Origin: Myoxocephalus aenaeus
Lineage: Eukaryota; Chordata; Actinopteri; Perciformes; Cottidae
Length of the DNA stretch: 64,000 nucleotides
NCBI GenBank assembly: GCA_038501785.1
Contig: JBAMJR010000161.1
Location: forward strand, 3,062,501 to 3,126,500
Reading direction: 5' to 3'
Below, piece by piece: positions 22,599-34,076 of the stretch. Below the pieces are notes generated by a model. That model did no database searches and was not told the origin of the DNA. It worked only from the letters and a program-made list of their open reading frames with translations. Numbering within the stretch: the first letter of the stretch is position 1; every line of letters begins with the position of its first letter. Both the position numbers and the translations under genes were made by a program.

Positions 22599-22749
22599 CT
22601 GTCCCTGCAACTAACTTTGATGCCCGTTCTAAATATATGATTGTATCTGTGCATGTATGTGCGTGTATGTGCGTGTGTTTGCGGTTAGTAGAGCATGCTT
22701 TCCTTCATTTGCGTGTGTGTGTGCGTGTCTTTCTCACCCCTCCTCTCTG

Positions 22750-23460
22750 CTATTCCAACAGAATTTCGCCCTTTCTCTCTTCATGCCCCCACCTCACGTC
22801 AGCCAGATTCCTGATGTCTTTGTGCTTTCTGGACATGGTTTTGTCCCACTGTGGACACTCAAAAGCCCAATGTCCTCTCTGGTAGCAGATGCAGCATTTG
22901 TGTCTATCTGCCTGTGATGCCGGTATCCACGTCCACGTCCTCTGCCACGTCTGTTGAATCCTGTGTTCCAACGTGGAGCTTGGTCTCTTGTCATGCGTTG
23001 AGCAGCCTGGGCCATGGTTATTTGAGCCAAGTGCAGTTGTTGTTCTTTTGACACAGTCTTTTGTTCTTGTCGGCTGTGTCTTGCTTCTCCGCATGAGGTC
23101 TGAAGTGAGCTTTTTCACAGCTGATGCAGCTCAATCTTACTGCTGCAGAGATGGCACTCCTGATTAGCTGGGACCTCACCTCTGGCTTTTGGTTCTTGAA
23201 GGCCGCTTGTTTGTTGAATACAGCGTGGAGCTTGGTGTAATATTCTGTCGCTTTCAGCAGCTTGTTGTCTGCAGGCTGTTGATTGGCTGGTGTGAATACG
23301 GTGGAGGGCATAAGTCTGAGATCAGGATCCATTCTGTGTGCAACAATAGAGAAAAGGATTCCCGAGAAGCTTTGTCTGCTCCGGTCATGTTAGCATCTAC
23401 TTCAGGCATCATTACACACATTACCTTCCTTTCCCTAAATTCTGCATTATCATTCCCCAT
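22750..23460 (-). pseudogene. ERV1 gag remnant with CCHC zinc knuckle
   Basis: Three overlapping minus-strand frames form a decayed gag. The first Met (23460) is followed by GNDNAEF, a possible myristoylation context. The middle part (23332-23018) is a helical stretch (PADNKLLKATEYYTKL). The last frame (23118-22750) has an Arg/Gly-rich run and the nucleocapsid knuckle CCICYQRGHWAFEC (C-x2-C-x4-H-x4-C), which binds viral RNA. Total coding potential is well below a full gag, and a capsid major homology region is not seen. It lies between the PBS-side leader and the A-B-A-B element, which separates it from pol. Confidence 0.75.
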
Positions 23461-23986
23461 TTTTTAAACACCTTTTATGAACACACTATTTTATTCAAAC
23501 AGGCAAACAGTCTAAAGATTCATCACCATATCTCATTATTTCTTATTTTTCCTTTTTCCTTCATCACATCCATTTCCTTCATCACATCCATTTCCAATTT
23601 CAAAATTGCATGGATGTTGATGAATCAGGAATATTTTACAATTATTTTATGAATCAACACACATTTTAAGTAACAGGCTAAGACAAATTATCATCATTAG
23701 AGACCATATCATTAAACAGAATTTGTTTAATTCTCCGGTTTTATCAATTATTTTATGAAGTTCTACGTCTTCGTAATCTCTAACTCAATTTTAAATTTGG
23801 AATATCAACTTCTTACCAGATTTGAAGAAAATTGCTTCCTTGTTTGATCGTTGTGAAGTAAATCTGACTCGTTGGGCACAGGACCCCTCTCTCTTTGTCT
23901 AATGAGGTATGGGGCAGAACCAGTTTTTTGGTTCTGAAGTGGCCACTACCCTGCACGCCATCAGAGTTTAGACGAAGCTTCAAACG

Positions 23987-24004
23987 ATCCCACTTCTGAC
24001 ACCA
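23987..24004 (-). other. ERV1 primer-binding site (tRNA-Leu-like)
   Basis: Two bases after the 5' LTR the minus strand reads TGGTGTCAGAAGTGGGAT. This is complementary to a 3' end of the ATCCCAC-TTCTGACACCA type, as in leucine tRNAs with a TGACA-CCA end. It fixes proviral orientation. Confidence 0.75.
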
Positions 24005-24006
24005 AA

Positions 24007-24446
24007 TGTAATGGAAGTTTTTCCTATAGATCTGTTAAGAAGGAATGATGTCTCTCTTAATCAAAGTTGTCTTAAGTCCGTTTATTCCTGCAGGAAGGAA
24101 AAGTCTGTCACTGGTCATAGCAGCCTGTGACACAAGATTCAAAGAAGCACAGTCATCAGGCCCCTTTTAACACAATCAGGTCTCCGCCCCCAAACCCCCC
24201 ATGGAGGAAAACAGAGTGGCTTAGTCTGTTCGAGACCCGTGAACAGCCCCGGTTCCCGTCAATGGAGAAGAAAACATTACCCTTCGTCCTGAAAAGTCAA
24301 CCTCTTTTACGACTCCCCATATGATAATGAAGGAAGATCAACAGTCCTTTGATCCCAGTACTCATCCCATTTGGTCTTCATCTCTGAGGGTCATTTAAGG
24401 TTCGATTCAGGCCTTCAACATGACAACACTATATTTTACCATTACA
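24007..24446 (-). repeat. ERV1 5' LTR
   Basis: The partner of 8199-8638, with one visible difference over 440 bp. It is followed by the AACA target duplication. Confidence 0.93.
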
Positions 24447-24450
24447 AACA

Positions 24451-26151
24451 AAACAGTGCTTTCGCCGTTTACCACTCACCTGGTCCTGGCAGGCCGGAGA
24501 TGGACGCTACAAAATGCAGTCACCCCTTGACACAATAATTGCTGCAGGCCTCCAGTTTGCCACTTGCACACACCCTATAACCCTCTTTTCCCACATCAGC
24601 TGTCAGAGAGTCACAGAAATACCAAGTGAACACGAAGAAAACTCACTGTGTCACAGGAAAATGCAGCTCACTTTAGCAAATATGACACAACCATAAACAC
24701 ATTGAAAGGACAACAAATATAACCAGTGTGTGCACACACACACAGAAACACATTCTGTGTGTGTGTGTGTGTGTGTGTATCACACACTTCTTCTGAGAAT
24801 AGCCACTCCTACTTTACTTCTGTTCTATTGTTGTATTGTTGTTCTGTTGCTGTTCTATTATTAAAGGATAAATCCATCATCATTCATGTCTATGATTGTA
24901 GTTTAGATAAGGAATCAATAATCACTGTTTACTGTGGTTGAAGGGTAGCTTTTACAGAAAGATTTAAATCAATCAAAAAAACTATTTGCCTTGAACCTAA
25001 ACTTGTGAAAGTGAAATAAGTATGACATTTTATTTTAACCGTTCATCGGCCTGTGCAGGTTTATTATCCACTTGCAAACAGTTAAATCACTTTCAATTCA
25101 TCAAGGATAAAAAATGAATGTATCCTTTATCATAAGAGTTATTGTTATTAATCTCATCACCAATAAAACAAATCAGTTAAAAAAAATTCGCTACTTTGGC
25201 ATTTTGTGTCGAGCAAGGCAGCAGATACGGAAATTACAATAACCATCACAATCTTCTATGTTGAAGTTGCAAAAAAAAAAAAAAACTCCCCGTGTTTACA
25301 CTGGTGACATTCTACCTTAGCGGGGGAAAAAATAGCTATGAGCTCCTGGATGTACGTTAACTCCAGTTCTATGAGTAAGAAAGCTGCATGGAGAGGAAGA
25401 GGAAGGGAGTCGGCGCCTGGGCTTGAGTGAGAGATGTGACCTGTGACCGTATTATCATAGTTAATAAGTGCAGTGAGGATAGAGGAATTACATACACAGG
25501 ATGAACCACAGACCTGCTGATGCACATTCAAGCTGCAATGGAGCTGTTCGTACGAGTCAGCCATCACTCTGTCACCGATAGTAGAGAATCCAGTCTGCAG
25601 TGTAGTTCATACACTTTACTGATGAACCAACGAATTGTACAGTAACATCGGGCTTCATGATAAAAGAGAGTTATGTATCACGTCTTCACTTCTGTCAGTA
25701 CTTAAAATGTTGAAATGTAAATGTGGGACCAGCCTAAATGATAAAAAAAACGAGTGAAGCATTCCTATCAAATGCCAAAGGGCTTAATTCCAGCGGAGAG
25801 GATTTACAAAATCCTTGTCCTTCTATTGGGAGTACCACAAGTGTATTCTGTGTAATAATCAAAACCGTTGTGCGTGTACTTGTATCAGAAGTTTACTTTG
25901 TCCGTCTCCTCCGCCATGACAGCACCCGGGGCTGTCGATCACCTCATTAACCCTGTAATGGACGGTCGTCAGACACATTGTTGGAATGCATATGTGTGGA
26001 TGTTTGCTGCTGCCATTCAAGGCGCCATGTGGTGAATTAGACACACACACACGCGCACACGCACACATACACACATACATCATTGACTTCTTCCACTCTG
26101 TTCCTCTTTTCACAGCCTCTGATGAAGAATCCTCACATTCATTACACACAG

Positions 26152-26153
<2 letters not shown>
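24451..26153. other. Non-coding stretch with microsatellites and a diverged repeat
   Basis: A short (GT)n lies at about 24758-24778. The 25565-25660 segment (GAGAATCCAGTCTGCAGTG...) has a diverged match at 27185-27255, so both belong to one old interspersed family. No coding gene is seen. Confidence 0.5.

Positions 26154-26234
<81 letters not shown>
26154..26234 (+). repeat. (CA)n microsatellite
   Basis: An almost pure dinucleotide run, preceded by a shorter mixed CA tract at 26040-26080. Confidence 0.97.
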
Positions 26235-26238
<4 letters not shown>

Positions 26239-26569
26239 AACTCTACTGTTTATTTGGCATCCCGTCTTCTCATTCATCAACAGAAGACCTTACTTCATTT
26301 AAAGCCCCCCTCCCCCCTGTGATAGCGTAGTCAAGGTAACCAGCGCGGAAAACAGAAGGAGCTGTTAAATTGCTGTGAAGTAATAAAAATTGACTTTATC
26401 ATTTGAGGCTCAGCAGCTGAAGAGAAAAATCATGTGATTCAAAGTTGACTAACAGGGAATTGGGCTTCACTGGTGTGTATTGCTGTGCATGGAGTATGGC
26501 ATATAATTGGCTCTAATTTCAATATCTGTTCTGGGTCTTTTGGAGGGTTTTTATTGATTTGTCGCAGAC

Positions 26570-27260
26570 AGTGACTACGTTTAAACGCACAATATTATTC
26601 TACTATTATTCAGAATATGACAATATTACGAATCTGATACGAGTCATATAAACGGCATATTTTACTCTCTAACTTTGCTTGCTGCTGCCACAAACAAACT
26701 TCCTCCTGGGGTTGAATAAAGTGAAAGTATATATTTATCTTTCTATCATATTGCGTGTGTGTATTACAAATTGGGGTTTATCAAGGCTGCAAACAGGGCT
26801 GTCTTAAGGCGACAAAAATAATCGGTCTGTCCGATGAATGAAATTACTGCAGGAGCCTCCATGTGATGTGTTTGTGTGAGGAAGAGCCACTTGTTTGTTT
26901 GAGGTGTGAGTGTGTGAGCTTGTTTGTGTCTACGGCGCATTGCTATTCTATGTAGTAGTCTTTGCCACTTTGTCACCGCGGCATAAAAATCATAAAAATT
27001 GCAAAAGAAAAATACACGATGTTAAAGTTACGTGATGTTACTTCAGTCCTTAAAGTATGAGAACCGTGAGGAGAAGAAGAGGCAGTGGCCCGGCTGGATG
27101 CGGACCAGAAATGTGATTCAAGACCAGATCAACATTTTGATGGACCTGCCGATGTGCATTAAACCTGAGCGGGACACATTCACAGTAGAGAATTCATTCT
27201 GCAGAGTAGTTCATGCGCTTCACTGATAAACCAAACAATTGGAGAGTAACATTCGGCTGT
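26570..27260. repeat. Degenerate DNA-transposon relic
   Basis: The left part (ACTACGTTTAAACGCAC and TATTCAGAATATGACAATAT) resembles a common teleost TIR element whose ends read TTTACATGCA-like. The right part has a diverged copy at 25565-25660. A 60-codon frame near 27040-27225 is not assignable. Confidence 0.35.
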
Positions 27261-27664
27261 TTGTCTACACTTCAGTCCATATACTTAAGCCTATTTACTC
27301 ACACGCTACCCCTCTACTTCTCTCTCGTCCACATGAGCACATCACAAACACTATAGTTGCTGCAGCCCTCTCAGCACCTCTATTTCCCACATCCATGCCA
27401 GGTGCATTGATTATAATTATAATAAATGTATACATAGGCCTATCCTTAAAGCTATTTCTGCATTTTGTCAATATATTCCTTAAAAACGGTCGTGGAAAAT
27501 GACCATTTAAACAGTATTTTATATGCTTTACACCCACCCAGAATTTGAAAAGTCTCAAACTACAGTGAACATACTTGATATGATCATTCTTGTGTTACAA
27601 TTGTGTGGCCTGTGCTGCAGAACCTTTAACCTCTGCAGCACCAGTGTTGTGTGCAAAAAAACAA

Positions 27665-27770
27665 CAGAATCAGAAACTGTTTATTTGCCAGGAATGTTTA
27701 CACAAACGAGGATTTTTTCTTGGTGAAAGGTGCATAAACATTAGACGAGACAATCAACAATCAACGACAA
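27665..27770 (-). repeat. Second copy of the AGAATCAG-type LINE 3' tail
   Basis: Shares AGAATCAGAAACTGTTTATT, GCCAGGAATGTTTACAC and AGACGAGACAATCAACAATC with 5175-5305, with substitutions and deletions. Confidence 0.7.
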
Positions 27771-28311
27771 CAGCCCTGCTTATTCCTAAAGAAGCCCTTT
27801 CCGATTAAGACATACTGTATGGGATATGTCGATATTATTCAAGGTTTATAGATTAATAGAAACATACAGAATTGTTTTTTGTTTTGTTTTGAAAAGAGGA
27901 GCGTCTCCGTGTGATGACGGGTGGTGGCTGTCAGAGCTTGACACTTTCTAAGTGCTTTGACTAAGAGAAATATTGTATTTACAAAAATGAGTCTTTAGCT
28001 GCAAATTAGGAAGATGGTTGCTGTCAAATCCCAGTGTGTGGCGTCCTAACTCATCACCTTTATGAACCTTTTTACAGTTCTGGAAAAGAGTGACTTTCTG
28101 CCTGCATACATCCATGTTAATAGAAGGTGGTAGCTCAGAGAAAAACATGTTGCATTCACTCTCCGACACAAGCTGAACTGTACAAAAGAAGAAAATAAAT
28201 ACTGACAATTTGACAAGTGTTTCATGCTGGAGTCCTTAATACTGTTTTAAATGTGTGGCACGGGTCGCCTTTATGGCAGAAGCCTTGGCTTTGTGCTGCA
28301 ATTTAGCTTTA
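27771..28311. other. Non-coding stretch, nothing recognised
   Basis: No domain-bearing frame or repeat edge is seen before the hAT-type element. Confidence 0.5.
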
Positions 28312-28319
28312 TTGGTGCC

Positions 28320-29944
28320 CAGGGGCGTCTCTAGGATTTTGACACATCTGGGGCTTAGCCCAGAAGAGTGAAGCAGCGACATTTTTAGACATAGAAACAC
28401 TCTCCACATACCCTACAGGTACCTGCTCTTCTGGACTGAATTGAATTGAGGCATTTCATGGTTACCAGTTAATACCAAATAGGCTAGCAATTTTCACAAA
28501 CTTCCCTCAATAGCCCAGGCACAAAAATGCCCCATTCATCATGTTGAACATACCAACAGCAACCATTCAGCAACAGTAAACATTGAGATGTTTAATGAAC
28601 CATGCATCTTGTCATGTACAGTGTTTACATTGTACATTTAATGCTCTTTACATACTCATATGTATTTATTCTTTACATATTCTTTAACATTATTTAACAT
28701 AACATACTCTTTAACATAATATTTAGACATAAGATGCTAATAATGCTAATAGTGCTCCACCAACACAAACACTTAAAGTAGTGGTTCTCAAATGTTTTCT
28801 GTAAATAACTTCATTTTGTGATTCCATCTGTGCTTTTATAAATAACAGAATAAAGAAAATTGCAATCACTTAAAGTTTCAAGTAAATCAGATTGCTCCAT
28901 CAGAATTTATTTTTTATGTTTTAATTGCAATCACTTAGATCAATGAACAGGAAGTTGTATCTGTGCAAAAAAAAAATACTAATATTTAGTTACTACTAAA
29001 TAGCTCATTGTGGAAAACAATAAGCTATTTATTTTGTTGCCAAACAAAACAGAATGAGTGCAGATATGTGAGCATCAGGTTGCATCAGTATTAGTGGAGC
29101 AGTGAGCTGCTTTCCTCTACACATCTTTATAAAACAGGGTTGTAGATTTGATACAATTCATGTTCAACGTTGAGATCTGTTTTCTGTTTTGAGACACGCA
29201 GCAGCAGAAAGGACGTCAGGGAGACTTCTGGCAAAACGCCAACAAATAAGCGAGCGAGTCGCGCATGCGCAAGCGTAACCTGTTAACGGCGTAACCATTT
29301 ACCCGAAAGTACAGACATTTCTCCATGTATTTATTAATGACTTAGTTTTATGTCCGTGTACTTTGTACTTTTGTAATATGTGAAGCCAGCAGCTCATTGT
29401 TGGTAGAAGACTCTTAAGAGCACTTTGTCTCTTTCACCTGGACCAGGAGAGCTGCTCCGGTGCGAGGAGAACTCCGGTTGCTCCTCACAGGAGAGCTGCT
29501 GTTGCCATCTACACCCTGGGAGCGTTTAAAACTCCGATATAGCGGTCTGCTTTTCACGCGACATATTTTTCGACGCTCTCTGTCCGCTGTTGTGTGCTCA
29601 GTGCTCACCTGTGTGTGCGCGCGCACGTGTCTGTGCGCATCGCAGAGCAGAGGAGAAGTGTTAACGCGACCATTTAGAGACAGAAATGACGGATAAGATC
29701 AATAAAATACGTCTGTTTAGTTTGTTTAATAACAGAACAAGGTGTAGACCTGTTCTATAGGAAAGAGAAACTTAAATGACGACTTGTATAATAGGGGGGC
29801 GCACACTGCAAGTGCGCCTGCTGCCTGACGCCGCTGTTTTGGGTGAATGACGTATTTTATTTTTTTTTGAAAATTAATATTCGGGGCTAATTAAAAAACA
29901 TCCGGGGCTTTAGCCCCGGATGTTTTAGCCTAGGGACGCCACTG
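28320..29944. mobile_element. hAT-type non-autonomous element, 1.6 kb
   Basis: It begins CAGGGGCGTCTCTAGG and ends CCTAGGGACGCCACTG (imperfect inverted termini), flanked by a perfect 8-bp duplication TTGGTGCC (28312-28319 and 29945-29952). The 8-bp TSD and CAG...CTG ends fit the hAT superfamily. No transposase frame is present. Near the right end a GGGGCT/AGCCCC hairpin (about 29882-29925) is visible. The right-hand 550 bp recur at 53579-54191. Confidence 0.85.
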
Positions 29945-29952
29945 TTGGTGCC

Positions 29953-30837
29953 TAGTCACCTTTAAAAATGTTTTGATCACGTGACTGACTTTAGAAGATG
30001 CCAATAGCAGTCAGTTCATGTCCTTTGTGGCACAGGCTGCCTACACAAGATGTGTTGACCCCTGGGTTTCTGTTATCTGTCACAAGATCTTTTTTCTAAA
30101 CGATGCCGTTGTAAATAAAAAGTGAGTGAGGTCTAGTGAGTTCAGTCAGCTGGGTGATCTCTATAATGTGGCTGTTCTGGCAGAGGCTTTGTTCAATAAT
30201 GAGTTCCAATAAAACCCTATCGTAAATAGTATAATGTCACTTGTGCTTGAAACAACCAATCCTGACCCTCTTGAGTGCATTCTTTCTGATCTCCATAGTT
30301 TAAAATTACACAGTGGAAGGTGAAACAATAGCTGCTAGGTGGAGAGCAGACAGGAGGGATGACTGATACTGACAGATGTAGGTGTTCTTCATTCTTTAGA
30401 AGCTTCACTCAGAAATGTTATTTATTTTTTGACATTTGTTTTGTGAGATATTAATGACTTTATAGAGTGACTAACAGAAACATTGCTACTCTAGAAACAA
30501 TATTTAGTTATGTCTAAATTATGAATAACTTCTAATTCTTCTAATAACTAGTATTGTGTCAGGCCAAGTATTGATGAGAGCTCCTAAAGATACATTCTTA
30601 CCTGCGGGCCACCGTAGTCTTCCAACAGGCTTGGAAAGGGAGGGGCAGAGCTGAGGGGTATTTAGTTAATGTCTGAGTCTCACAAACAACAGCTGTGTGA
30701 TTCAGTTACATTCGATAATGGGAGAAAAACAATAATTCAGCAGATGTCTTGATACTGTATATAAGAGACATGATTACATTTGACTTTGAAGTTGTAGTTA
30801 AACCTATTATAATGCAGAGTTTCAAGGTAGTCTGTGC
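29953..30837. other. Non-coding stretch, nothing recognised
   Basis: No gene, RNA or repeat boundary is supported. Confidence 0.5.
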
Positions 30838-30841
30838 ATCT

Positions 30842-31402
30842 TGTTAAATTCTTGAAACTCTGGGAGTTGGCGCAGAATAAGGACCGGGGTCCGATGACGT
30901 TATAATAAAGAATATTTAATAAAAAGAGTGAAATGACAGAACAGGTTATGCTTTCGATCGATCGAGCTGTTCCCTAATCCACCAGTGCGCTTCTCGCCTG
31001 GAGTTCCTCCTTCGTCCGTGGTGGCCAGAAAACAGGCTGTTCTCCCAGGTACAGTCAAATTTATCTCCTCCTTCGAGCTAGAGCCCTCCCTCTCATTAAC
31101 ATTCCGGCGTGTCCGCCACGAGAGACGGAGCCGCGTCCCCTCTTCCTCCTCTTCTTCTTCTTCGTCTTTGGTAGATCCTTAAAGTCCGTTCTCCAGCTCC
31201 GCCCCTCAGGCGAACAAGAGAACTACAATTCCTTATCTAGTCATACATTAATCATTAATAAAAACAGTGACCTACATGCCATTCATAATAATATCCCTTA
31301 TTAATTATCATATTCCATGCATTGTAATGTACACCCAAACAGCTTCTCATTTTACATTGTACAGAGTCCAATTATGACAAACTAGGTTTTAAAAACCCTA
31401 CA
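30842..31402 (-). repeat. ERV2 3' LTR
   Basis: Bounded TGTTAA...CCCTACA on the plus strand. Contains the conserved GATCGATCGAGCTGTTCCC block and a (TCC/TTC)n tract also found at 37795-38357. Confidence 0.92.
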
Positions 31403-32208
31403 ATCCCTCTCTTTATACTATTCCATAGTATAACCACCAGTACATCTTAATTCATTCATGTGTCATAATCCTGTGGAAGAAAAAATTCCCTCCCTCTCTA
31501 AACCGTATAATATATACGGTTTCAATAACGCAATATATCAGTGTGGTTCTATTCATCACACAGGTAAAAATCTTAAAATCAGGAACAGTTATGTGCACTG
31601 CACGTCTGCACATCTGTTCACGTGCATGTGCGACTCCAATGTTCTAGGGGGTGCTGGTGAGTGTCCCACTGCATGTCATAGTCCTGTCCGGCTCCTCCAG
31701 GCCTCTCCATGGTCTGCTTCGATCCCCGTACTCCATTTGTCGTTCCTCTCCATCTCCAGAAATCACCAGTATCTTGGGAAAAGATCAACACAACAGGTTC
31801 AAAAAACTGCATCATGGTCACTTAATCTTGTACCTCAGTGTGTTGTTTTATTGCCAAAGTTGTATGATACTTCTCCATACTACCTGCACCCAGCGGGTCG
31901 TAGCTCACTGATGTGAAGTCTGGGGTCTCTGGTCTGATGGTGAAGCCTCTCGTGATGACAGAAGCATGATGGAGGTCGGTAATGATGTGACGAGTGCCGC
32001 TGTGGAAGAAAGCTTAGAAGCACAGAGAGGTCTCCAAGCTGGTCTCTGCTGCTCAGGAACTCTGGCTCAGGGGATCACATGTTAATACAGTCCTTCATTA
32101 ATCGCTCAGTTTCTTTCTCATTTAATTTCTCCTTTCTTAATACTTTCTCTCCCCAATCTTCGCATCTACGCCACCACTAACTCTTCCTTCAACTTCCACA
32201 ATCCATCT
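31403..32208 (-). other. ERV2 region between env and the 3' LTR
   Basis: Begins (next to the LTR) with a purine tract on the minus strand (31403-31414). The remainder holds only short frames and is taken as 3' non-coding or decayed env-downstream sequence. Confidence 0.5.
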
Positions 32209-33163
32209 TCAACTTCCTTTTTCCATAATCTTCACCATGTCATAATACTCTGGGGGTGGGGGTGAGTGTAGCAAAACATCACCCACGCTCTGCTCTTCCA
32301 CCTCGACTTCGGGAGCCATCAACGGCATCATCAACCGCTGGTCCTCCCTGGTTAGAGCAGTAGAAATCAATCGGGTTATCAGAGTTCTTAGACATGGGAC
32401 ACAGCAACAGCCACAGAGTACTAAAATTGCTATCATAATACCCACTGTAGTAATAACTGAAAGGAATAATTGTTCATACTTACCGAACCATCTTTCTATG
32501 AAGTTTGTGAACTCGTTGTCCACTCCTGAGTTCTCCGCCAATTCGTTGCTAAGTGAGCTAAGCCCTGCTAAGGCCCTGGACACTGAACCATCGGGGGCAG
32601 TGTTGTTAGGAATAAACGTGCAACACATTAACCCAAACATTTTACACACCCCACCCTTCTCAGCGAGCAATATGTCCAAAGCCATTCTATTTTGAAAAGT
32701 CATAAGAGACGTTTTCTCTAATTGTTCCAGTATCCCCTTGATTGCGTCCCTGCTGCAATTAACAAATCTCTGCTGATTATAATAAATGTAATTGATCCAA
32801 TCTACGTTTTTATTCATTGTGGCTAAGCAGATTTAAAGAATCTCCTTCTAATGGGATTATCGTTACTGGCATAATTAATCTAACTAAGGCACAGGTTCCT
32901 GTCCAATTCCTTGGGAGATAATCTCTGAGCACCTTACCACCACAGTACCACCAAACATCTGCTCTGGCCATCATATGGTCACCTACCATACCACTGCTGA
33001 TGCTCTTCTCCTCTGCGGTAACATTAGCGATAGTGTGGCAGCGTCTCAGGGTTCCCACACGGACTGAGCCTCGCGAACTGTGAAGGCAAGTGTAGTTGCC
33101 TTTGTAATATGTAAACACTGGAGGGTGCACTGGGGGAACTGCTGGAAACAACAAGGCAAACAT
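32209..33163 (-). pseudogene. ERV2 env remnant with retroviral TM subunit
   Basis: Two minus-strand frames overlap by a few bases. The 5' frame (33163-32810) is a short SU piece with N-glycosylation sites (NYT, NVT, NWT) and cysteines. The 3' frame (32817-32209, 202 aa) is a TM subunit. It has a heptad-type helix, the conserved immunosuppressive-domain region beginning QNRMALDILLAEKGG, and CKMFGLMCC, a CX6CC motif as in gamma-type Envs. Next come a membrane segment (LFLSVITTVGIMIAILVLCG), a CCCVPC juxtamembrane run and a cytoplasmic tail with a YYDMV-like motif. The furin cleavage site and fusion peptide expected at the SU/TM border are missing, and the frame shifts there, so it cannot encode a working Env. 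It resembles percomorph fish ERV Envs. Confidence 0.85.
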
Positions 33164-34076
33164 GTTACAATTTCATCTTTCTTATTCATTCTAATGAACC
33201 AAATATTTACATCACATTCCAAACCATAAAAATCTCTACAAGTGTTTCTCTAATTTATCAGTGGTACCATTTGTCAATGATATCACTTGGTTTTGGCGTG
33301 GCCTTTCTGGAGGGCGTGTGAAGCCTTTGCAACGACTTCAAACGGCCCTACCCCAGCGTCCACTCTAATCCAGATCATTTGTTGACCCGTGTGTTTATGC
33401 TAACATGTGTCATGTCAGGTGGTGCACAATATTAAACAATATGAACTCAGCGCAAGAGAGCTCATCATATTTACAATTAATATTTACAATATCAAACCTC
33501 TTCCTGTCCAACACTCAACCTTACCAGTCACCTGGTTCCACTGATGACACGTTCTCCTCAGCTGGTGTCTGGTTGGCTCCTGTAAGACAAAAAACTCAAA
33601 CGCGATTGGTTAATCTTTCAGAAAAACCTCCTCAGAGTTTGATCCCGCTCGATATTTTAGCTAATTCAGACTTCATCATCTGATTAGCTCGCTCGACTAC
33701 CCTGGAATGTTGGGTCATAGTCTGCTCCGTGTGAATGTGTAATGTCTAAATATGTCCCTCTCTTGTACGTGTTTGAATGCAAAATGTGTGTTATCAGACC
33801 CGATCCTTCTTGACAGCCTGTGTCTCAGTATCAGCCACTTGACGACTGACTGGGTCTTCTTTCTTACAGGGGATAACTAACAGTGTTAATCACCGTTAGA
33901 ATATGTCACGATTTTAACTTAAATTTGAAAAAAATAGTGGCGGTTAGGTTAAGCTTGAATGCATTCGGGTCTCCTTTCACCCTCTCTTTTCTGAAACAAT
34001 ACTGTGGATCTTATCCCATTTGATTCAGAAACCATCCCGATGGAAGGGCTTGGTTGATGGGTGGAGAGCTTTGATC
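33164..34076 (-). pseudogene. ERV2 gag-env interval with a possible pol C-terminal scrap
   Basis: About 900 bp separate env from gag. Near 33380-33300 the minus strand encodes QMIWIRVDAGVGPFEVVAKA without a stop, reminiscent of the C-terminal region of a retroviral integrase. No RT, RNase H or integrase core is present, so pol has been lost by deletion. Confidence 0.4.

Larger units (their letters stand above)
8199..24446 (-). mobile_element. Endogenous retrovirus ERV1 (minus strand), with nested insertions
   Basis: Two direct 440-bp LTRs (8199-8638 and 24007-24446), each bounded TG...CA, are flanked by a 4-bp duplication AACA (8195-8198 and 24447-24450). A PBS lies beside the right LTR and a purine tract beside the left LTR, so the provirus reads on the minus strand. 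By my reading the LTRs differ at one base (T in one, A in the other, inside CCCGTCNATGGAG), which implies a recent insertion. The interior carries gag, pol and env remnants in the order expected on this strand, but with a host-mRNA mosaic (about 10442-10965), an LTR-like unit (14289-14622) and a 7.85-kb A-B-A-B element (14747-22598). Pol motifs and the 4-bp TSD fit a gamma/epsilon-like fish ERV. No gene is intact. Confidence 0.88.

Noticed and set aside
31458..31916. 152-codon plus-strand frame
   Set aside because: It is antisense to ERV2 beside its 3' LTR and shows no recognisable domain.
32209..33163. Domesticated host env gene
   Set aside because: It sits between LTRs in a provirus with a TSD, and the cleavage and fusion region is missing with a frameshift. 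It is kept only as a testable idea in the findings.
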